Shown here: positions 21,587-30,511 of the stretch, one piece after another
Layout of the letters: each line of letters opens with the position of its first letter
Numbering within the stretch: the stretch's first letter is position 1
NCBI GenBank assembly: GCA_959018215.1
Contig: CAUEKL010000003.1
Coordinates: 1 to 31,862 of the forward strand
Length of the DNA: 31,862 bases
Reading direction: 5' to 3'
Source: an uncultured Gemmiger sp.
GTDB taxonomy: Bacteria > Bacillota > Clostridia > Oscillospirales > Ruminococcaceae
Program-made: the position numbers and the translations under genes
The notes under the pieces: generated by a model
Told to the model about the DNA's origin: nothing
The model's input: the letters and a program-made list of their open reading frames with translations, nothing else
Database searches by the model: none

Positions 21587-22624
21587 ATGGTAACACTGAA
21601 AGAGATTGCCCGGCGGGCAGGGGTATCCCCGGCCACCGTATCCCGGGTGCTCAACCAGGACCCCACCCTCAGTGTGATGGACGATACCCGGCAGCGGGTG
21701 CTGCGTACGGCTCAGGAACTGGGCTATCAGACAGTGCAGCAGCGATACCAGGCAGCCCACCAGCAGGGGGAGCCGGAGCCTCCGGTCTGGGAGAAGCGCA
21801 TCGGCATTGCCCAGATGTTTGAGAAGCAGCAGCTTTTGGAGGACATCTACTATCTGATGCTCAAAAACGTGCTGGATGAGGTCTGCTTTGAGCGCCATTG
21901 GAGCACCTGCACCCTTCTGCGCAACGAGCAGGGCCATTTTGTGAAGAACGACGATCTGCCCCTGGACGGCATTGTGGCCATCGGCCGGTTCACCCAGGGA
22001 GAGATTGATGACTTTCATCGCTACACCGGGAACCTGGTGTTTCTGGACTCCACCCCGGATGAGGAAAAATACTACAGCATCGTGCCCAACTACCAGCTGG
22101 CGGTGCGGCAGGTGCTCCAGTGCCTGTGGAAGCACGGGTACGAACGGGTGACCTACCTGGGCAGTGTGTACACCTTCGGGCCCAAAAAGGAGCTCACCAT
22201 GGACCCCCGCTTTTACTATTACAAAAACTCCCTGCGGGAACGGGGCACCTTTGCGCAGGACCTGGTGCTGGACTGTGAAATGAACTCCGCCAGCAGCTAT
22301 GCCGTCATGCGGGAATACCTCAGCGCGGGCAAGCCCCTGCCCGGTGCCATCTTTGCGGCCAGCGACGTGGTGGCGCCCGGGCTGCTGCGGGCGCTGCGGG
22401 AGTTCGGCCTTCAGGTGCCCCGGGATGTGGGGATCATCACCTTCAACAACACCAGCCTTTCCCGCCTGGCCCAGCCGCCCCTGGACTCGGTGGAGGTGTT
22501 TCTGGAGGAAAACGCCGATGCGGCAGCCATCTGTATGGAGCTGCTCTGGCGCAAGAAAACCCACCCCAAGCAGATCATCATTTCCTGCCGGCTGGAAGAG
22601 CGGGGCAGCGTGCGGGATCAGTAA
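21587..22624 (+). CDS. LacI/GalR-family transcriptional regulator
   Basis: A 345-residue regulator. The N-terminal helix-turn-helix is MVTLKEIARRAGVSPATVSRVLNQD with the hinge helix region near 45-60 (shown only to mark the motif). The periplasmic-binding-like sensor domain (about 65-340) has RIGIAQMFEKQQ, ERVTYLGSV, GAIFAASDVVAPGLLRAL and VGIITFNNTSLSRLAQPPL. The start is the ATG at 21587, 7 nt from GGAG; an ATG at 21581 would be only 1 nt away. It probably represses the GH36/GPH operon and itself, with release by an alpha-galactoside or its product. A strong terminator follows, so it is a separate unit from GH36. Confidence 0.94.
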   Translation: MVTLKEIARRAGVSPATVSRVLNQDPTLSVMDDTRQRVLRTAQELGYQTVQQRYQAAHQQGEPEPPVWEKRIGIAQMFEKQQLLEDIYYLMLKNVLDEVCFERHWSTCTLLRNEQGHFVKNDDLPLDGIVAIGRFTQGEIDDFHRYTGNLVFLDSTPDEEKYYSIVPNYQLAVRQVLQCLWKHGYERVTYLGSVYTFGPKKELTMDPRFYYYKNSLRERGTFAQDLVLDCEMNSASSYAVMREYLSAGKPLPGAIFAASDVVAPGLLRALREFGLQVPRDVGIITFNNTSLSRLAQPPLDSVEVFLEENADAAAICMELLWRKKTHPKQIIISCRLEERGSVRDQ

Positions 22625-22647
22625 GACAATTCCATTACAAACAGCGG

Positions 22648-22679
22648 ATGCAGAAGAGAATTTCTCTTCTGCATTTTTC
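22648..22679 (+). terminator. Rho-independent terminator after the LacI-type gene
   Basis: A 12-bp perfect stem (ATGCAGAAGAGA with TCTCTTCTGCAT) has a short loop and is followed by TTTT. Confidence 0.88.
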
Positions 22680-22701
22680 ATAAATATGGGGATTCATTTT
22701 A

Positions 22702-22739
22702 GTAAATATTTTACGAACTTTCTTTTTTACGGGTAAAAA
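22702..22739 (+). promoter_or_regulatory. Operator-like palindromes upstream of the GH36 promoter
   Basis: Two inverted repeats are present: GTAAATATTTTAC (22702-22714; GTAAA/TTTAC half-sites) and TTTTTACGGGTAAAAA (22724-22739; perfect 7-bp arms, 2-bp centre). The second has the size and central layout of a LacI-family operator and lies 14 bp before the -35. Confidence 0.6.
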
Positions 22740-22753
22740 TATTAGTAAATTTG

Positions 22754-22782
22754 TTGACGGCGGCAAGCGGGAGTGATACCAT
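22754..22782 (+). promoter_or_regulatory. Promoter of the GH36/GPH operon
   Basis: TTGACG (-35, 22754-22759), a 17-bp spacer and TACCAT (-10, 22777-22782) are present, with TG one base before the -10 (extended -10). The leader before the start codon is about 75 nt. Confidence 0.65.
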
Positions 22783-22802
22783 TTTTATAAACGAGAAAAA
22801 TG

Positions 22803-22837
22803 TTCGTAAAGCCACCGTATACAAACAGTAAAAATAC
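22803..22837 (+). promoter_or_regulatory. Leader boxes shared with the LacI-type gene's promoter
   Basis: TTCGTAAAGCCA (22803-22814) matches TTCGTAAACCCA at 21522-21533 at 11 of 12 positions. GTATACAAACAGTAAAAATAC (22817-22837, written here only to locate it) matches the block at 21493-21511 apart from small gaps. An inverted TTTACGAA copy lies at 22710-22717. Confidence 0.5.
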
Positions 22838-22862
22838 CGCAGAAAATAGGGAGAGACAGTCC

Positions 22863-24944
22863 ATGAGCATTGTGGTTGGAACCAAAAGCGACGTATTCCT
22901 GCTCAGTACCGAGAATACCAGTTACGCCTTCGGCATTGACGACCGTGGCCTGGTGCGGCATCTGTACTGGGGCAGAAAGATCCCTTCGGCGGAAGAGCTG
23001 GAAATGCCCGTCCTCACCGAAGTGTCCACCAACGACCCGGTATTTGAGATCACCCCGGAGGAATTCCCGGTCCACGGCGGGCTGCGCTACAAGGAGCACT
23101 GCCTCAAGGTCACCTTTGCCGACGGTACCCGGGAACTGGTGTACCGGTACTGCGGCTACGACAGGGAGGAAGGGGAGGACTGGGAAGAGCTGGTACTCCA
23201 CCTGAAGGACGACCGCTACGCTTTCTGCATGGACCTGCACTACAAGCTCTACCCCCGGTACGACCTGATGGAGCGCAGCGTGGTGCTGAAAAACGAGATG
23301 GAGGAGCCCCTTCAGATCGAGCAGCTGCACAGCGCCCAGTTCCACATCCCCTATGAGAACCTGAACTTCTCCAACGTGCACGGTCACTGGGGGGCCGAGG
23401 AGCAGCGGTTCACCCAGCGGGTGAGCTACGGCAAGATCCTCATTGAAAACCGGCGGGGCACGTCCAGCCACAACCACAATCCCTACTTTGTCCTGGACCG
23501 GGACGCCACCGAGACCACCGGCGAGGTCTTTTTCGGGGCGCTGCGGATGACCGGCAATTTCAGCGGCGTGGTGGAGCAGACCCCCTACGGGGAGACCCTG
23601 GTGCAGATGGGCATCAATCCCCACGACTGCCGCCTGCAGCTGGACCCGGGCCAGAGCCTGAGCGCCCCGGCCATCCTCTGCGGCTATTCCGCCGCCGGCT
23701 TTGAGACCATGTCCCACAATCTCCACCGCTTTGCCCTGGACCATGTGATGAGCAAGGGCCTGCGGCCGGTGCTGTACAACTCCTGGGAAGCCACCGAGTT
23801 CCATGTGAACTGCCAGGACCAGATCAAACTGGCCCAGAAGGCCAGGGAGCTGGGGGCCGAGCTCTTCGTGCTGGACGACGGCTGGTTCGGGGAGCGGCAC
23901 AGCATCCAGAACGGCCTGGGCGACTGGTATGTGAACGAGGGCAAGTTCCCCAACGGGCTGGAAGAGCTCATCAGTGCGGTGAAGGAGCTGGATATGAAGT
24001 TCGGGCTCTGGGTGGAACCGGAGATGGTCAACCCCAAGGCCCGGCTCTACCAGGATCACCCGGACTGGATCTACCACTACGATACCCGGGTCACCGATAC
24101 CTCCCGGGTGCAGTATGTGCTCAACGTCACCAAGCCGGAGGTGCAGGAGTTCATCTACAACATGCTGGACAACCTCCTCACCCGGTATGACATCGACTAC
24201 ATCAAGTGGGACGCCAACCGTCCCATCTCCCAGACAGGCCCCCAGCGGGATGTCTGGTACAAGCACATCCAGGTCATCTACGGCATTGTCACCGCCCTGA
24301 AGAAAAAGCATCCCCACGTCCTGTTTGAGGCCTGCGCCTCCGGCGGCGGGCGGATCGATTACGGCATCCTGGGCATCTTTGACGACTTCTGGACCAGCGA
24401 CAACACCGACGCCTACGACCGGCTGTACATCCAGGACGCCTACTCCCGCATCTACCCCATCAAGGCCATGCGGGCCTGGGTCACCGACTGCCCCAACTTC
24501 CTTTCGGGCCGGATGATCCCCCTGACCTTCCGCTTCCACAGCGCCATGATGGGCAGCCTGGGCATCGGCTGCAACATCCTCAAATTCACCCCGGAGGAAG
24601 TGGAGCTGTCCCAGAAGATGATCCGCCAGTACAAGGAGATCCGCCCCGTCATCCAGGAAGGGACCTTCTACCGGCTGGACAATCCCAGCGCCGATCAGTA
24701 TTTCCTGTATGAGTATCTGAAAGGGGACAAGGGCGTGCTCTTCGCCTTTCTGCCCCAGAGCAAGGTGGGCCACCGGGGCACCACCGTCCGGCTGCGGGGG
24801 CTGGAGGAGGAGGCGCGGTACACCCTCCACACCTCCCAGGGGGACATCACCAAGAGCGGAAGCTATCTCATGGGTCACGGACTGCCCCTGCGCCTGAGCG
24901 GCGACTACGCCAGCGCGCTGGTGCAGTTTGAAAAAAACCAATAA
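22863..24944 (+). CDS. Alpha-galactosidase, glycoside hydrolase family 36
   Basis: A 693-residue enzyme, near the usual 720-730 of bacterial GH36. The N-terminal beta-sandwich (about 1-290) has the family's LLSTENTSYAFGIDDRG opening. The barrel (about 290-600) has NSWEATEF, VLDDGWFG, GLWVEPEMVNP, the nucleophile Asp450 in YIKWDANR, ACASGGGRIDYG, and the acid/base Asp513 in WTSDNTDAYDR. A C-terminal beta domain follows. There is no signal peptide, so it acts in the cytoplasm on imported raffinose- or melibiose-type alpha-1,6-galactosides. GGGAG precedes the ATG at 22863. The symporter gene starts 51 bp downstream. Confidence 0.95.
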   Translation: MSIVVGTKSDVFLLSTENTSYAFGIDDRGLVRHLYWGRKIPSAEELEMPVLTEVSTNDPVFEITPEEFPVHGGLRYKEHCLKVTFADGTRELVYRYCGYDREEGEDWEELVLHLKDDRYAFCMDLHYKLYPRYDLMERSVVLKNEMEEPLQIEQLHSAQFHIPYENLNFSNVHGHWGAEEQRFTQRVSYGKILIENRRGTSSHNHNPYFVLDRDATETTGEVFFGALRMTGNFSGVVEQTPYGETLVQMGINPHDCRLQLDPGQSLSAPAILCGYSAAGFETMSHNLHRFALDHVMSKGLRPVLYNSWEATEFHVNCQDQIKLAQKARELGAELFVLDDGWFGERHSIQNGLGDWYVNEGKFPNGLEELISAVKELDMKFGLWVEPEMVNPKARLYQDHPDWIYHYDTRVTDTSRVQYVLNVTKPEVQEFIYNMLDNLLTRYDIDYIKWDANRPISQTGPQRDVWYKHIQVIYGIVTALKKKHPHVLFEACASGGGRIDYGILGIFDDFWTSDNTDAYDRLYIQDAYSRIYPIKAMRAWVTDCPNFLSGRMIPLTFRFHSAMMGSLGIGCNILKFTPEEVELSQKMIRQYKEIRPVIQEGTFYRLDNPSADQYFLYEYLKGDKGVLFAFLPQSKVGHRGTTVRLRGLEEEARYTLHTSQGDITKSGSYLMGHGLPLRLSGDYASALVQFEKNQ

Positions 24945-24995
24945 ATCCCCTGCGAAAAACTGGTTTGTAAGAAATGGATGGAGGTATCACGAATC

Positions 24996-26375
24996 ATGAA
25001 ACAAACTATGGGAAGGAAACTGGCGTTCGGCGTAGGCGGCCTGGGCAAGGATCTGTGCTATGCCATGATCAGCACCTATCTGACCATCTACCTCACCGAC
25101 ACCATCGGCCTTCCGCCCCTGTTTGTGGGCAACCTGTTCCTGGTGGCCCGTGTCTGGGACGCGGTGAATGACCCCATGATGGGCTTCATTGTGGACAACA
25201 CCCGCACCAAGTGGGGCAAGTTCCGCCCCTGGATCTTCATCGGCACCATTATCAATGCGGTGATTCTGGTGCTGCTGTTCCGGGGCCCGGACCTCACCGG
25301 CTTTGCCCAGTACGCCTACTATTCGGTCATGTACATCCTGTGGGGCATGACCTACACCGTCATGGACATCCCTTACTGGTCCATGCTGCCCTCCATGTCC
25401 TCCACCAAGGAGGAGCGTGACTCCATGTCGGTCATTCCCCGTATCTTTGCCAGCTCTGCCTGGCTGCTGGTGGGTGCCTTCGGCCTGGCGATGATCAAGC
25501 TGCTGGGCAACGGCAATGAAGCCCAGGGCTATGCCCGCACCGCCGTGGTGGTGGCTGTGGTCTTTGTGGCCACCCTGATGGTCACGGTCATCTTCTCCCG
25601 GGACCGCAGCAGCATGGAAGCGGCCACCAGCAAAAAGACCCAGCGCACCTCCCTGAAATATGCCATCCACGTCATCACCGGCAACGACCAGCTGAAGGTG
25701 TATATCGGCGTGGTGCTGGCCTACAACCTGGTTGTCCAGCTGGCCGGCGGTATGGCCCTGTATTACTTCAAGTACGTCACCATGGATGACGGCCTGTTCC
25801 CCTACTTCACCACTGCCGCCTCCCTGGCGGAGATGGGCGCGCTGTTCCTGTTCCCCCTGTTCTCCCGGTTCATGTCCAAGAAGTCGGTCTTTGCGGTGGC
25901 CAGCTTCACCCCGGCCATCGGCCTGCTGGGCCTGCTGGCAGTGGGCGTGGTGGCGCCGGAGAACATCCCCCTCACCATCGTCTGCGGTCTGTTCTACAAG
26001 TTCGGCTCCGGCCTGACCCTGGGCGCCACCACCGTCATGCTGGCCGATGTCATCGACTACGGTGAAGTGAAGCTGGGCACCCGGAACGAGAGCATCGTGG
26101 CTTCCTTCCAGACCCTGCTGGTCAAGACCGCCTCCGCCGTGGCCGGCTGGCTCATCGGCGTGGGCCTGACCATCTTCGGCTATGTGGAGAATGTGCCCCA
26201 GACCGCCGAGACCATCCTGGGCATGCGCATCCTCATGGGTGTGGTGCCTTCGGTCATCACCGTGCTGGCCTTTGTGATCTATGTGGGCGGCTACAAGCTG
26301 GACGGCAGCGTGCTGGAGAATGTGGCCAGCCAGCTGCAGGCCAAACGGGCTGCGGAGACCGCCAAGGCGGAATGA
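24996..26375 (+). CDS. GPH-family sugar:cation symporter (MelB-like)
   Basis: A 459-residue membrane protein with about 12 predicted helices. GPH-type signatures are LAFGVGGLGKDLCYAM at the N-terminus, RVWDAVNDPMMGFIVDNTRTKWGKFRPWI after helix 2 (only to mark the block), and MLADVIDYGEVKLGTRNESIVAS in the second half. The latter's DYGEVKLG..NE is typical of melibiose, lactose and glucuronide carriers. The start is the ATG at 24996, with GGAGG 11 nt upstream; an ATG at 24978 overlaps that site. With the adjacent GH36 enzyme it most likely imports an alpha-galactoside. Confidence 0.93.
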   Translation: MKQTMGRKLAFGVGGLGKDLCYAMISTYLTIYLTDTIGLPPLFVGNLFLVARVWDAVNDPMMGFIVDNTRTKWGKFRPWIFIGTIINAVILVLLFRGPDLTGFAQYAYYSVMYILWGMTYTVMDIPYWSMLPSMSSTKEERDSMSVIPRIFASSAWLLVGAFGLAMIKLLGNGNEAQGYARTAVVVAVVFVATLMVTVIFSRDRSSMEAATSKKTQRTSLKYAIHVITGNDQLKVYIGVVLAYNLVVQLAGGMALYYFKYVTMDDGLFPYFTTAASLAEMGALFLFPLFSRFMSKKSVFAVASFTPAIGLLGLLAVGVVAPENIPLTIVCGLFYKFGSGLTLGATTVMLADVIDYGEVKLGTRNESIVASFQTLLVKTASAVAGWLIGVGLTIFGYVENVPQTAETILGMRILMGVVPSVITVLAFVIYVGGYKLDGSVLENVASQLQAKRAAETAKAE

Positions 26376-26419
26376 CCCCGCAGGCCGACAGCCCCTGTCA
26401 CCGAAAAGTACAAAACTCC

Positions 26420-26447
26420 CGGAGAGCTTCGGCTCTCCGTTTTTTTG
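26420..26447 (+). terminator. Rho-independent terminator of the GH36/GPH operon
   Basis: CGGAGAGC pairs with GCTCTCCG around a TTCG tetraloop (26420-26439) and is followed by TTTTTTT. Confidence 0.93.
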
Positions 26448-26618
26448 TGTCGGCAGCAATCGCTCCTGCCGGGGCCCCGGGGCAAATGCGCAGAAGGATG
26501 ACCACGGCAGCATGAAAAGAGAGGCGCCGGAAGCTGCGCCGTCCGGGATTTCCGGCGCTGTGTATTGTGAAAAGGAACGGGGGCGGGCACTGCAAAACCC
26601 CGCCCCCCGGCGGCAGGG
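26448..26618. other. Gene-free spacer between convergent operons
   Basis: These 171 bp lie between two terminators. I see no reading frame with a ribosome site, promoter or repeat that I can support. Confidence 0.6.
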
Positions 26619-26672
26619 AAAAAAAAAAAGAGCGGATGCTCCGCAAAAAGGTGAGCATCCGCTTTTTTTTTC
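26619..26672. terminator. Bidirectional terminator, mainly for the GH31 operon
   Basis: An 11-bp perfect stem (AGCGGATGCTC, 26631-26641, with 26653-26663) and an 11-nt loop are flanked by 11 A on the left and 9 T on the right. It can stop transcription from either side and lies 44 bp past the GH31 stop. Confidence 0.9.
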
Positions 26673-26715
26673 GGGGGTATGCGTCCTGAAAATACGGTAC
26701 GGTGTGCCGGTGGCG

Positions 26716-28695
26716 TCAGGCCTGGCGCACAAACACCGGCATGGTCTCCAGCGGGCAGGGCACCTCGATCCACTGTCCGCCGTCCCAGACGCCGGTCCCC
26801 TCCAGTTCCGCCCAGCGGCAGCCGGCGGGGAGATAGACCCGGCGGGTCGGGAGGCCGGCCTCCAGCACGGGAGCCACCAGGTACCGGTCGCCGTAGAGGT
26901 ATTCATCCTCCACTTCCCAGGCCACGGGGTCCTGGGGAAACTCGAAGAACAGGGTGCGGATGACCGGCCAGCCTTTTTCGTGGGCCTGTTCCATCAGCCG
27001 GCGGGTGTAGTCCCGCAGGGTCTCCCGCAATTCCATATAGTGTTTGCAGATGGTGTAGACCTGCTCGCCGTAGCTCCAGACCTCGTTGGCGGCCCCGGAA
27101 CGGCAGCTTGCGCCTCCGGTGGTGCCCACCTGGGGCTGCCGGGGTTCCCGGTCGCCGTGCAGGCGCATGACCGGACAGAACGCGCCCCACTGGAACCAGC
27201 GGACGAACAGTTCCCGGAAGGCCGGGTCGTTGGGGTCGCCGCCGTGGAACCCGCCGATGTCGGTGGTCCACCAGGGGATGCCCGCCAGCCCCATGTTCAG
27301 ACCGGCGGCCAGCTGGTTGCGCATGGAGGAAAAACTGGAGGCGATATCCCCGGACCACACCAGGGCACCGTATTTCTGGCTGCCCGCCCAGGCACAGCGC
27401 AGCAGATTCAGGATATTTTTCTGGCCGGCCTGCTCCATGCCCTCGTAAAAGCCCTGGGCGTAGCACAGGGGATACAGGTTGCCGATCTGCAGGTTGGGCC
27501 CGAGGTAATAGCGGTAGTTGTCGAAATCGTAGGCGCTGTATTCCGGCTCGGCTTCGTCCAGCCAGAAGATGCGGATGCCCTTGTCGTAGTAATTCTGTTT
27601 GACCTTGTTCCACACGTACTGCCGTGCGCCGGGATGGGTGGCGTCGTAGTGGATGGTATCGCCCATGAACTGCAGGCCGGTGCGCACGCCCCGGTCACAG
27701 CGGATGAGGTATCCCTTTTCCTGCATTTCCGCGTAGTTTTCACTGTCCCGCTGGACGGTGGGCCACACGGACACCATGAGCTCGATGCCCATCTGCTGCA
27801 GTTCCTTGACCATGGCATCCGGGTCGGGCCAGTAGACCGGATCGAATTTCCATTCGCCCTGCTTCGGCCAGTGGAAAAAGTCGATGACGATCACGTCGAT
27901 GGGCAGGCCCCGGCGCTTGTACTCCCGGGCCACTTCCAGCAGTTCCTCCTGGGTCTGGTAGCGCAGCTTGCACTGCCAGAAGCCCATGCCGTATTCCGGC
28001 ATCATGGGCACCGTGCCGGTGACCGAAGCGTAGGATTCCACGATCTCCCGCGGGTCGTCCCCCGCCACCAGCCAGTAGTCCAGGAATTTGGTGGAATAGG
28101 CTTCAAAGGAGGTGATGTTTTTCCCCAGTACGGCCCGGCCCACGGCGGGGTTGTTCCACAAAAGCCCGTACCCCAGGGAGGAGACAAGGAAGGGCACCGA
28201 GGACTGGGAGTTGCGGTGGGCCAGTTCCAGGTCCGCCCCTTTCAGGTTCAGGTAGGGCTGCTGGTACTGCCCCATGCCGTACAGCTTTTCCTGCGGGTCA
28301 AGGGATTCAAAGCGCATGGTCAGGTGGTAATCCCCGCCGGGGATGGGCCGGAACTCCCGCGCTTCCACCTCAATGGCGCTGCATTTGGGGTCGGTCACAT
28401 CCCGGCGGTTGCGGGCGTACTCTTCCAGCAGAAGGCGCCCGTTCCGGTCATAGGCGGTCAGCTTGCCGCCCCGGCTGAGATGGATGGACAGCTTGCCGTT
28501 GGTCACGGTCCAGCCGTCTCCGTCCTCCTCGGCGGTGGCCCGGGCGGCCGGGCGCCGGGTCAGGGCCCAGTCCTCCTGCGGGAAGCGGGGCTGTTTGACC
28601 GCCCGCACCCGGAAGGCATTTTCCCCCCAGGGGCAGATGACCAGCGTCTCCTGGTCATAGGAATAGGTCAGTGTGTCGTTGTTCCATGTAATCAT
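26716..28695 (-). CDS. Glycoside hydrolase family 31 protein (alpha-xylosidase/alpha-glucosidase type)
   Basis: A 659-residue enzyme with no signal peptide. An N-terminal beta-sandwich (about 1-220; EKLYGMGQYQQPY) precedes the barrel (about 230-560). Barrel motifs include MPEYGMGFWQCKLRY, VIVIDFFHWPKQGEW, the nucleophile Asp380 in RIFWLDEAEPEYS, the acid/base Asp450 in WSGDIASSF, and GIPWWTTDIGGFHGG. The FWLDEAEPE form of the nucleophile motif is more like alpha-xylosidases than maltase-type members. The gene follows the MalG-like permease by 4 bp, so it belongs to the importer operon and probably cleaves the imported oligosaccharide. That would fit isoprimeverose/xyloglucan or alpha-glucosides; the exact substrate is inference. 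The ribosome site is GAAGGGG. Confidence 0.92.
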   Translation of the reverse strand: MITWNNDTLTYSYDQETLVICPWGENAFRVRAVKQPRFPQEDWALTRRPAARATAEEDGDGWTVTNGKLSIHLSRGGKLTAYDRNGRLLLEEYARNRRDVTDPKCSAIEVEAREFRPIPGGDYHLTMRFESLDPQEKLYGMGQYQQPYLNLKGADLELAHRNSQSSVPFLVSSLGYGLLWNNPAVGRAVLGKNITSFEAYSTKFLDYWLVAGDDPREIVESYASVTGTVPMMPEYGMGFWQCKLRYQTQEELLEVAREYKRRGLPIDVIVIDFFHWPKQGEWKFDPVYWPDPDAMVKELQQMGIELMVSVWPTVQRDSENYAEMQEKGYLIRCDRGVRTGLQFMGDTIHYDATHPGARQYVWNKVKQNYYDKGIRIFWLDEAEPEYSAYDFDNYRYYLGPNLQIGNLYPLCYAQGFYEGMEQAGQKNILNLLRCAWAGSQKYGALVWSGDIASSFSSMRNQLAAGLNMGLAGIPWWTTDIGGFHGGDPNDPAFRELFVRWFQWGAFCPVMRLHGDREPRQPQVGTTGGASCRSGAANEVWSYGEQVYTICKHYMELRETLRDYTRRLMEQAHEKGWPVIRTLFFEFPQDPVAWEVEDEYLYGDRYLVAPVLEAGLPTRRVYLPAGCRWAELEGTGVWDGGQWIEVPCPLETMPVFVRQA

Positions 28696-28699
28696 AAAC

Positions 28700-29551
28700 T
28701 CACCCCTTCACGGCGCCGTTGGTCATGCCGCTGATGATGTATTTTTGCATGAAGATGAAGATGAGGGCCACGGGAATGATGGTGACGATGGCATACGCGG
28801 TGAGATAGCTCCACTTGGTGCCGTACTGGCCCATGAAATTGTAGATGCCGGCGGTGATGGGCCGGCTCGTCTGGTCCAGGATGAAGGTCATGGCGTAGGC
28901 CAGGTCGCCCCAGGAATAGAGGAAGGAGAAGATGGCACACACGATGATGCCCGGCTTGGCGATGGGAACCAGGATGAGGATGAAGGATCTGAACTTGTTG
29001 CAGCCGTCAATGTAGGCGGCCTCCTCCATCTCTCCGGGGATGGAGGCAAAGTAGTTTTTCAGGATCAGCACCGAGAAGGGGATGCCGATGGTGGCATCCG
29101 CAAAGATGGGCGCCCACCATGTGTTGTACAGATGCAGGTTGTTGAACATCAGGAACATGGGGGTCAGCAGCACCGAAACCGGGAGCATCTGGGTCACCAG
29201 AAAGGTGAGCAGCACCCCCTTGCGGAAACGGAAGCGGTATTTGGCGATGCCGTAAGAGGCCGGTACCGCCAGCACCACGCTGATCAGCGTGGCCCCCAGG
29301 GAGATCACCAGGCTGTTGGCGAAGGAGCGGAACATGTTGAAGTCGCCGTGATCCAGCTGCGCCGTGTAGGAATCGGTGTTCAGAACGGTGGGCCACAGGG
29401 TGGGGGGAATGCGGAAGATCTCCTGCTCGGTCTTTAGGGAGGTCACCAGGGTCCAGTACAGGGGAAACAGCAGTACGCACAGGATGAGCACCGATGCGAT
29501 GCACAGAAGGACATTGCTGCGGCCGGTGAGTTTTTTATCGCTGTTCATCAT
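28700..29551 (-). CDS. Sugar ABC transporter permease (MalG-like, CUT1)
   Basis: A 283-residue membrane protein with six predicted helices. It begins with a helix ending in LLFPLYWTLVTSLKTEQEIF, and the EAA loop is MEEAAYIDGCNKFRSFILILVP. It ends ISGMTNGAVKG, typical of MalG-type subunits. GAGGAGG precedes the ATG at 29551, which overlaps the stop of the MalF-like gene by 4 bp. As with the other importer, no ATPase gene is present. Confidence 0.94.
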   Translation of the reverse strand: MMNSDKKLTGRSNVLLCIASVLILCVLLFPLYWTLVTSLKTEQEIFRIPPTLWPTVLNTDSYTAQLDHGDFNMFRSFANSLVISLGATLISVVLAVPASYGIAKYRFRFRKGVLLTFLVTQMLPVSVLLTPMFLMFNNLHLYNTWWAPIFADATIGIPFSVLILKNYFASIPGEMEEAAYIDGCNKFRSFILILVPIAKPGIIVCAIFSFLYSWGDLAYAMTFILDQTSRPITAGIYNFMGQYGTKWSYLTAYAIVTIIPVALIFIFMQKYIISGMTNGAVKG

Positions 29552-30447
29552 GCATCCTCCTCTTTGCTGGTGACCCGGAGATAGAGCACGCCCACCAGCA
29601 TCAGAATGATAAAGAGTACGTTGGCAACCGCGGAGCCCAGGCTGTACTGGTACTGGCTGAAGGAGAGCTTGTAAGAATAGGTGGACAGCATCTGGGTGGC
29701 GTTCACCGGGCCGCCGTTGGTCATCACAAAGACCAGGTCGAACACCTTGAAGGTGTAGATGAAGCCCAGGATCAGTACTGATTCAATGGTGGGGCGCAGC
29801 AGCGGCAGGGTGATGCGGGTGAAGGTGTGCCAGCGGCCGGAACCGTCGATGGAGGCGCTTTCATACAGTTCGGTGGGGATGGTCACCAGCCCGGTGGAGA
29901 TCAGGATCATGTTGAAAGGAATGCCGATCCACACGTTGGCCGTAATCAGGGCGATCATCGCCGTGCCGGAGGAAGTAAGCCAGTCTATGTTGTTCTCGAT
30001 CAGTCCCAGGGAGGAGAGAAAGTAGTTGAGGATGCCCACGTCGGTGCCGAAAATGAACTTGAACATCAGGGCGGTAACGGTGATGGGGATCATCCAGGGC
30101 ATCATCAGAAGGCCGCGGATGGGCTTGGAAAAGGAAAAGTTGCGGGTGAAGAACAGGGCCAGCAGGAACCCCAGCACAAACTGGAGCACAAGGCAGCATA
30201 CGGTGAACAGCAGCGTGTTCCAGATGGAGCGCAAAAAGATTTCGTCCTGGAAAAGGGTCAGATAATTTTCCAGCGCAACAAACTGCCGCGCGCCCTTGAT
30301 CAGGTTTTTCTGGGTCACGTTCTGCACGCTCAGGACAATGTTGTAGACGATGGGATACCCCACAAAAACGAGCATGTACACTAAGCCCGGCAGGACAAAA
30401 AGGTATCCCGATCTTTCATAGCGAAAAAATCGTTTGAGAGCTTTCAT
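29548..30447 (-). CDS. Sugar ABC transporter permease (MalF-like, CUT1)
   Basis: A 299-residue membrane protein with six predicted helices. The opening is YLFVLPGLVYMLVFVGYPIVYNIVLS (cited to mark helix 1), and the EAA-type loop is LYESASIDGSGRWHTFTRITLPLL. MTNGGPVNATQML near the C-terminus is a common CUT1 feature. AGGAGG precedes the ATG at 30447 and lies just past the hairpin that separates it from the binding-protein gene. Confidence 0.94.
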   Translation of the reverse strand: MKALKRFFRYERSGYLFVLPGLVYMLVFVGYPIVYNIVLSVQNVTQKNLIKGARQFVALENYLTLFQDEIFLRSIWNTLLFTVCCLVLQFVLGFLLALFFTRNFSFSKPIRGLLMMPWMIPITVTALMFKFIFGTDVGILNYFLSSLGLIENNIDWLTSSGTAMIALITANVWIGIPFNMILISTGLVTIPTELYESASIDGSGRWHTFTRITLPLLRPTIESVLILGFIYTFKVFDLVFVMTNGGPVNATQMLSTYSYKLSFSQYQYSLGSAVANVLFIILMLVGVLYLRVTSKEEDA

Positions 30448-30461
30448 GGGGCCTTCCTCCT

Positions 30462-30493
30462 AAAAACCGGGGGCTGCGTCCGGCGCAGCCCCC
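30462..30493 (-). terminator. Intra-operon attenuator between binding protein and permeases
   Basis: A perfect 10-bp stem (GGGGGCTGCG, 30469-30478, with 30484-30493) is followed on the minus strand by GG and TTTTT (30466-30462). The ribosome site of the next gene begins right after. It should terminate part of the transcripts after the binding-protein gene. Confidence 0.8.
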
Positions 30494-30511
30494 AAGCAAA
30501 ACGGGATCGAA

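Noticed and set aside
26398..26658. Small minus-strand frame in the spacer between convergent operons
   Set aside because: It spans two terminators and begins in the A/T runs, with no ribosome site or family resemblance.
26281..28734. An 817-residue plus-strand open frame across the GPH 3' end and GH31
   Set aside because: It crosses two terminators and is antisense to the GH31 gene, which has intact catalytic motifs.
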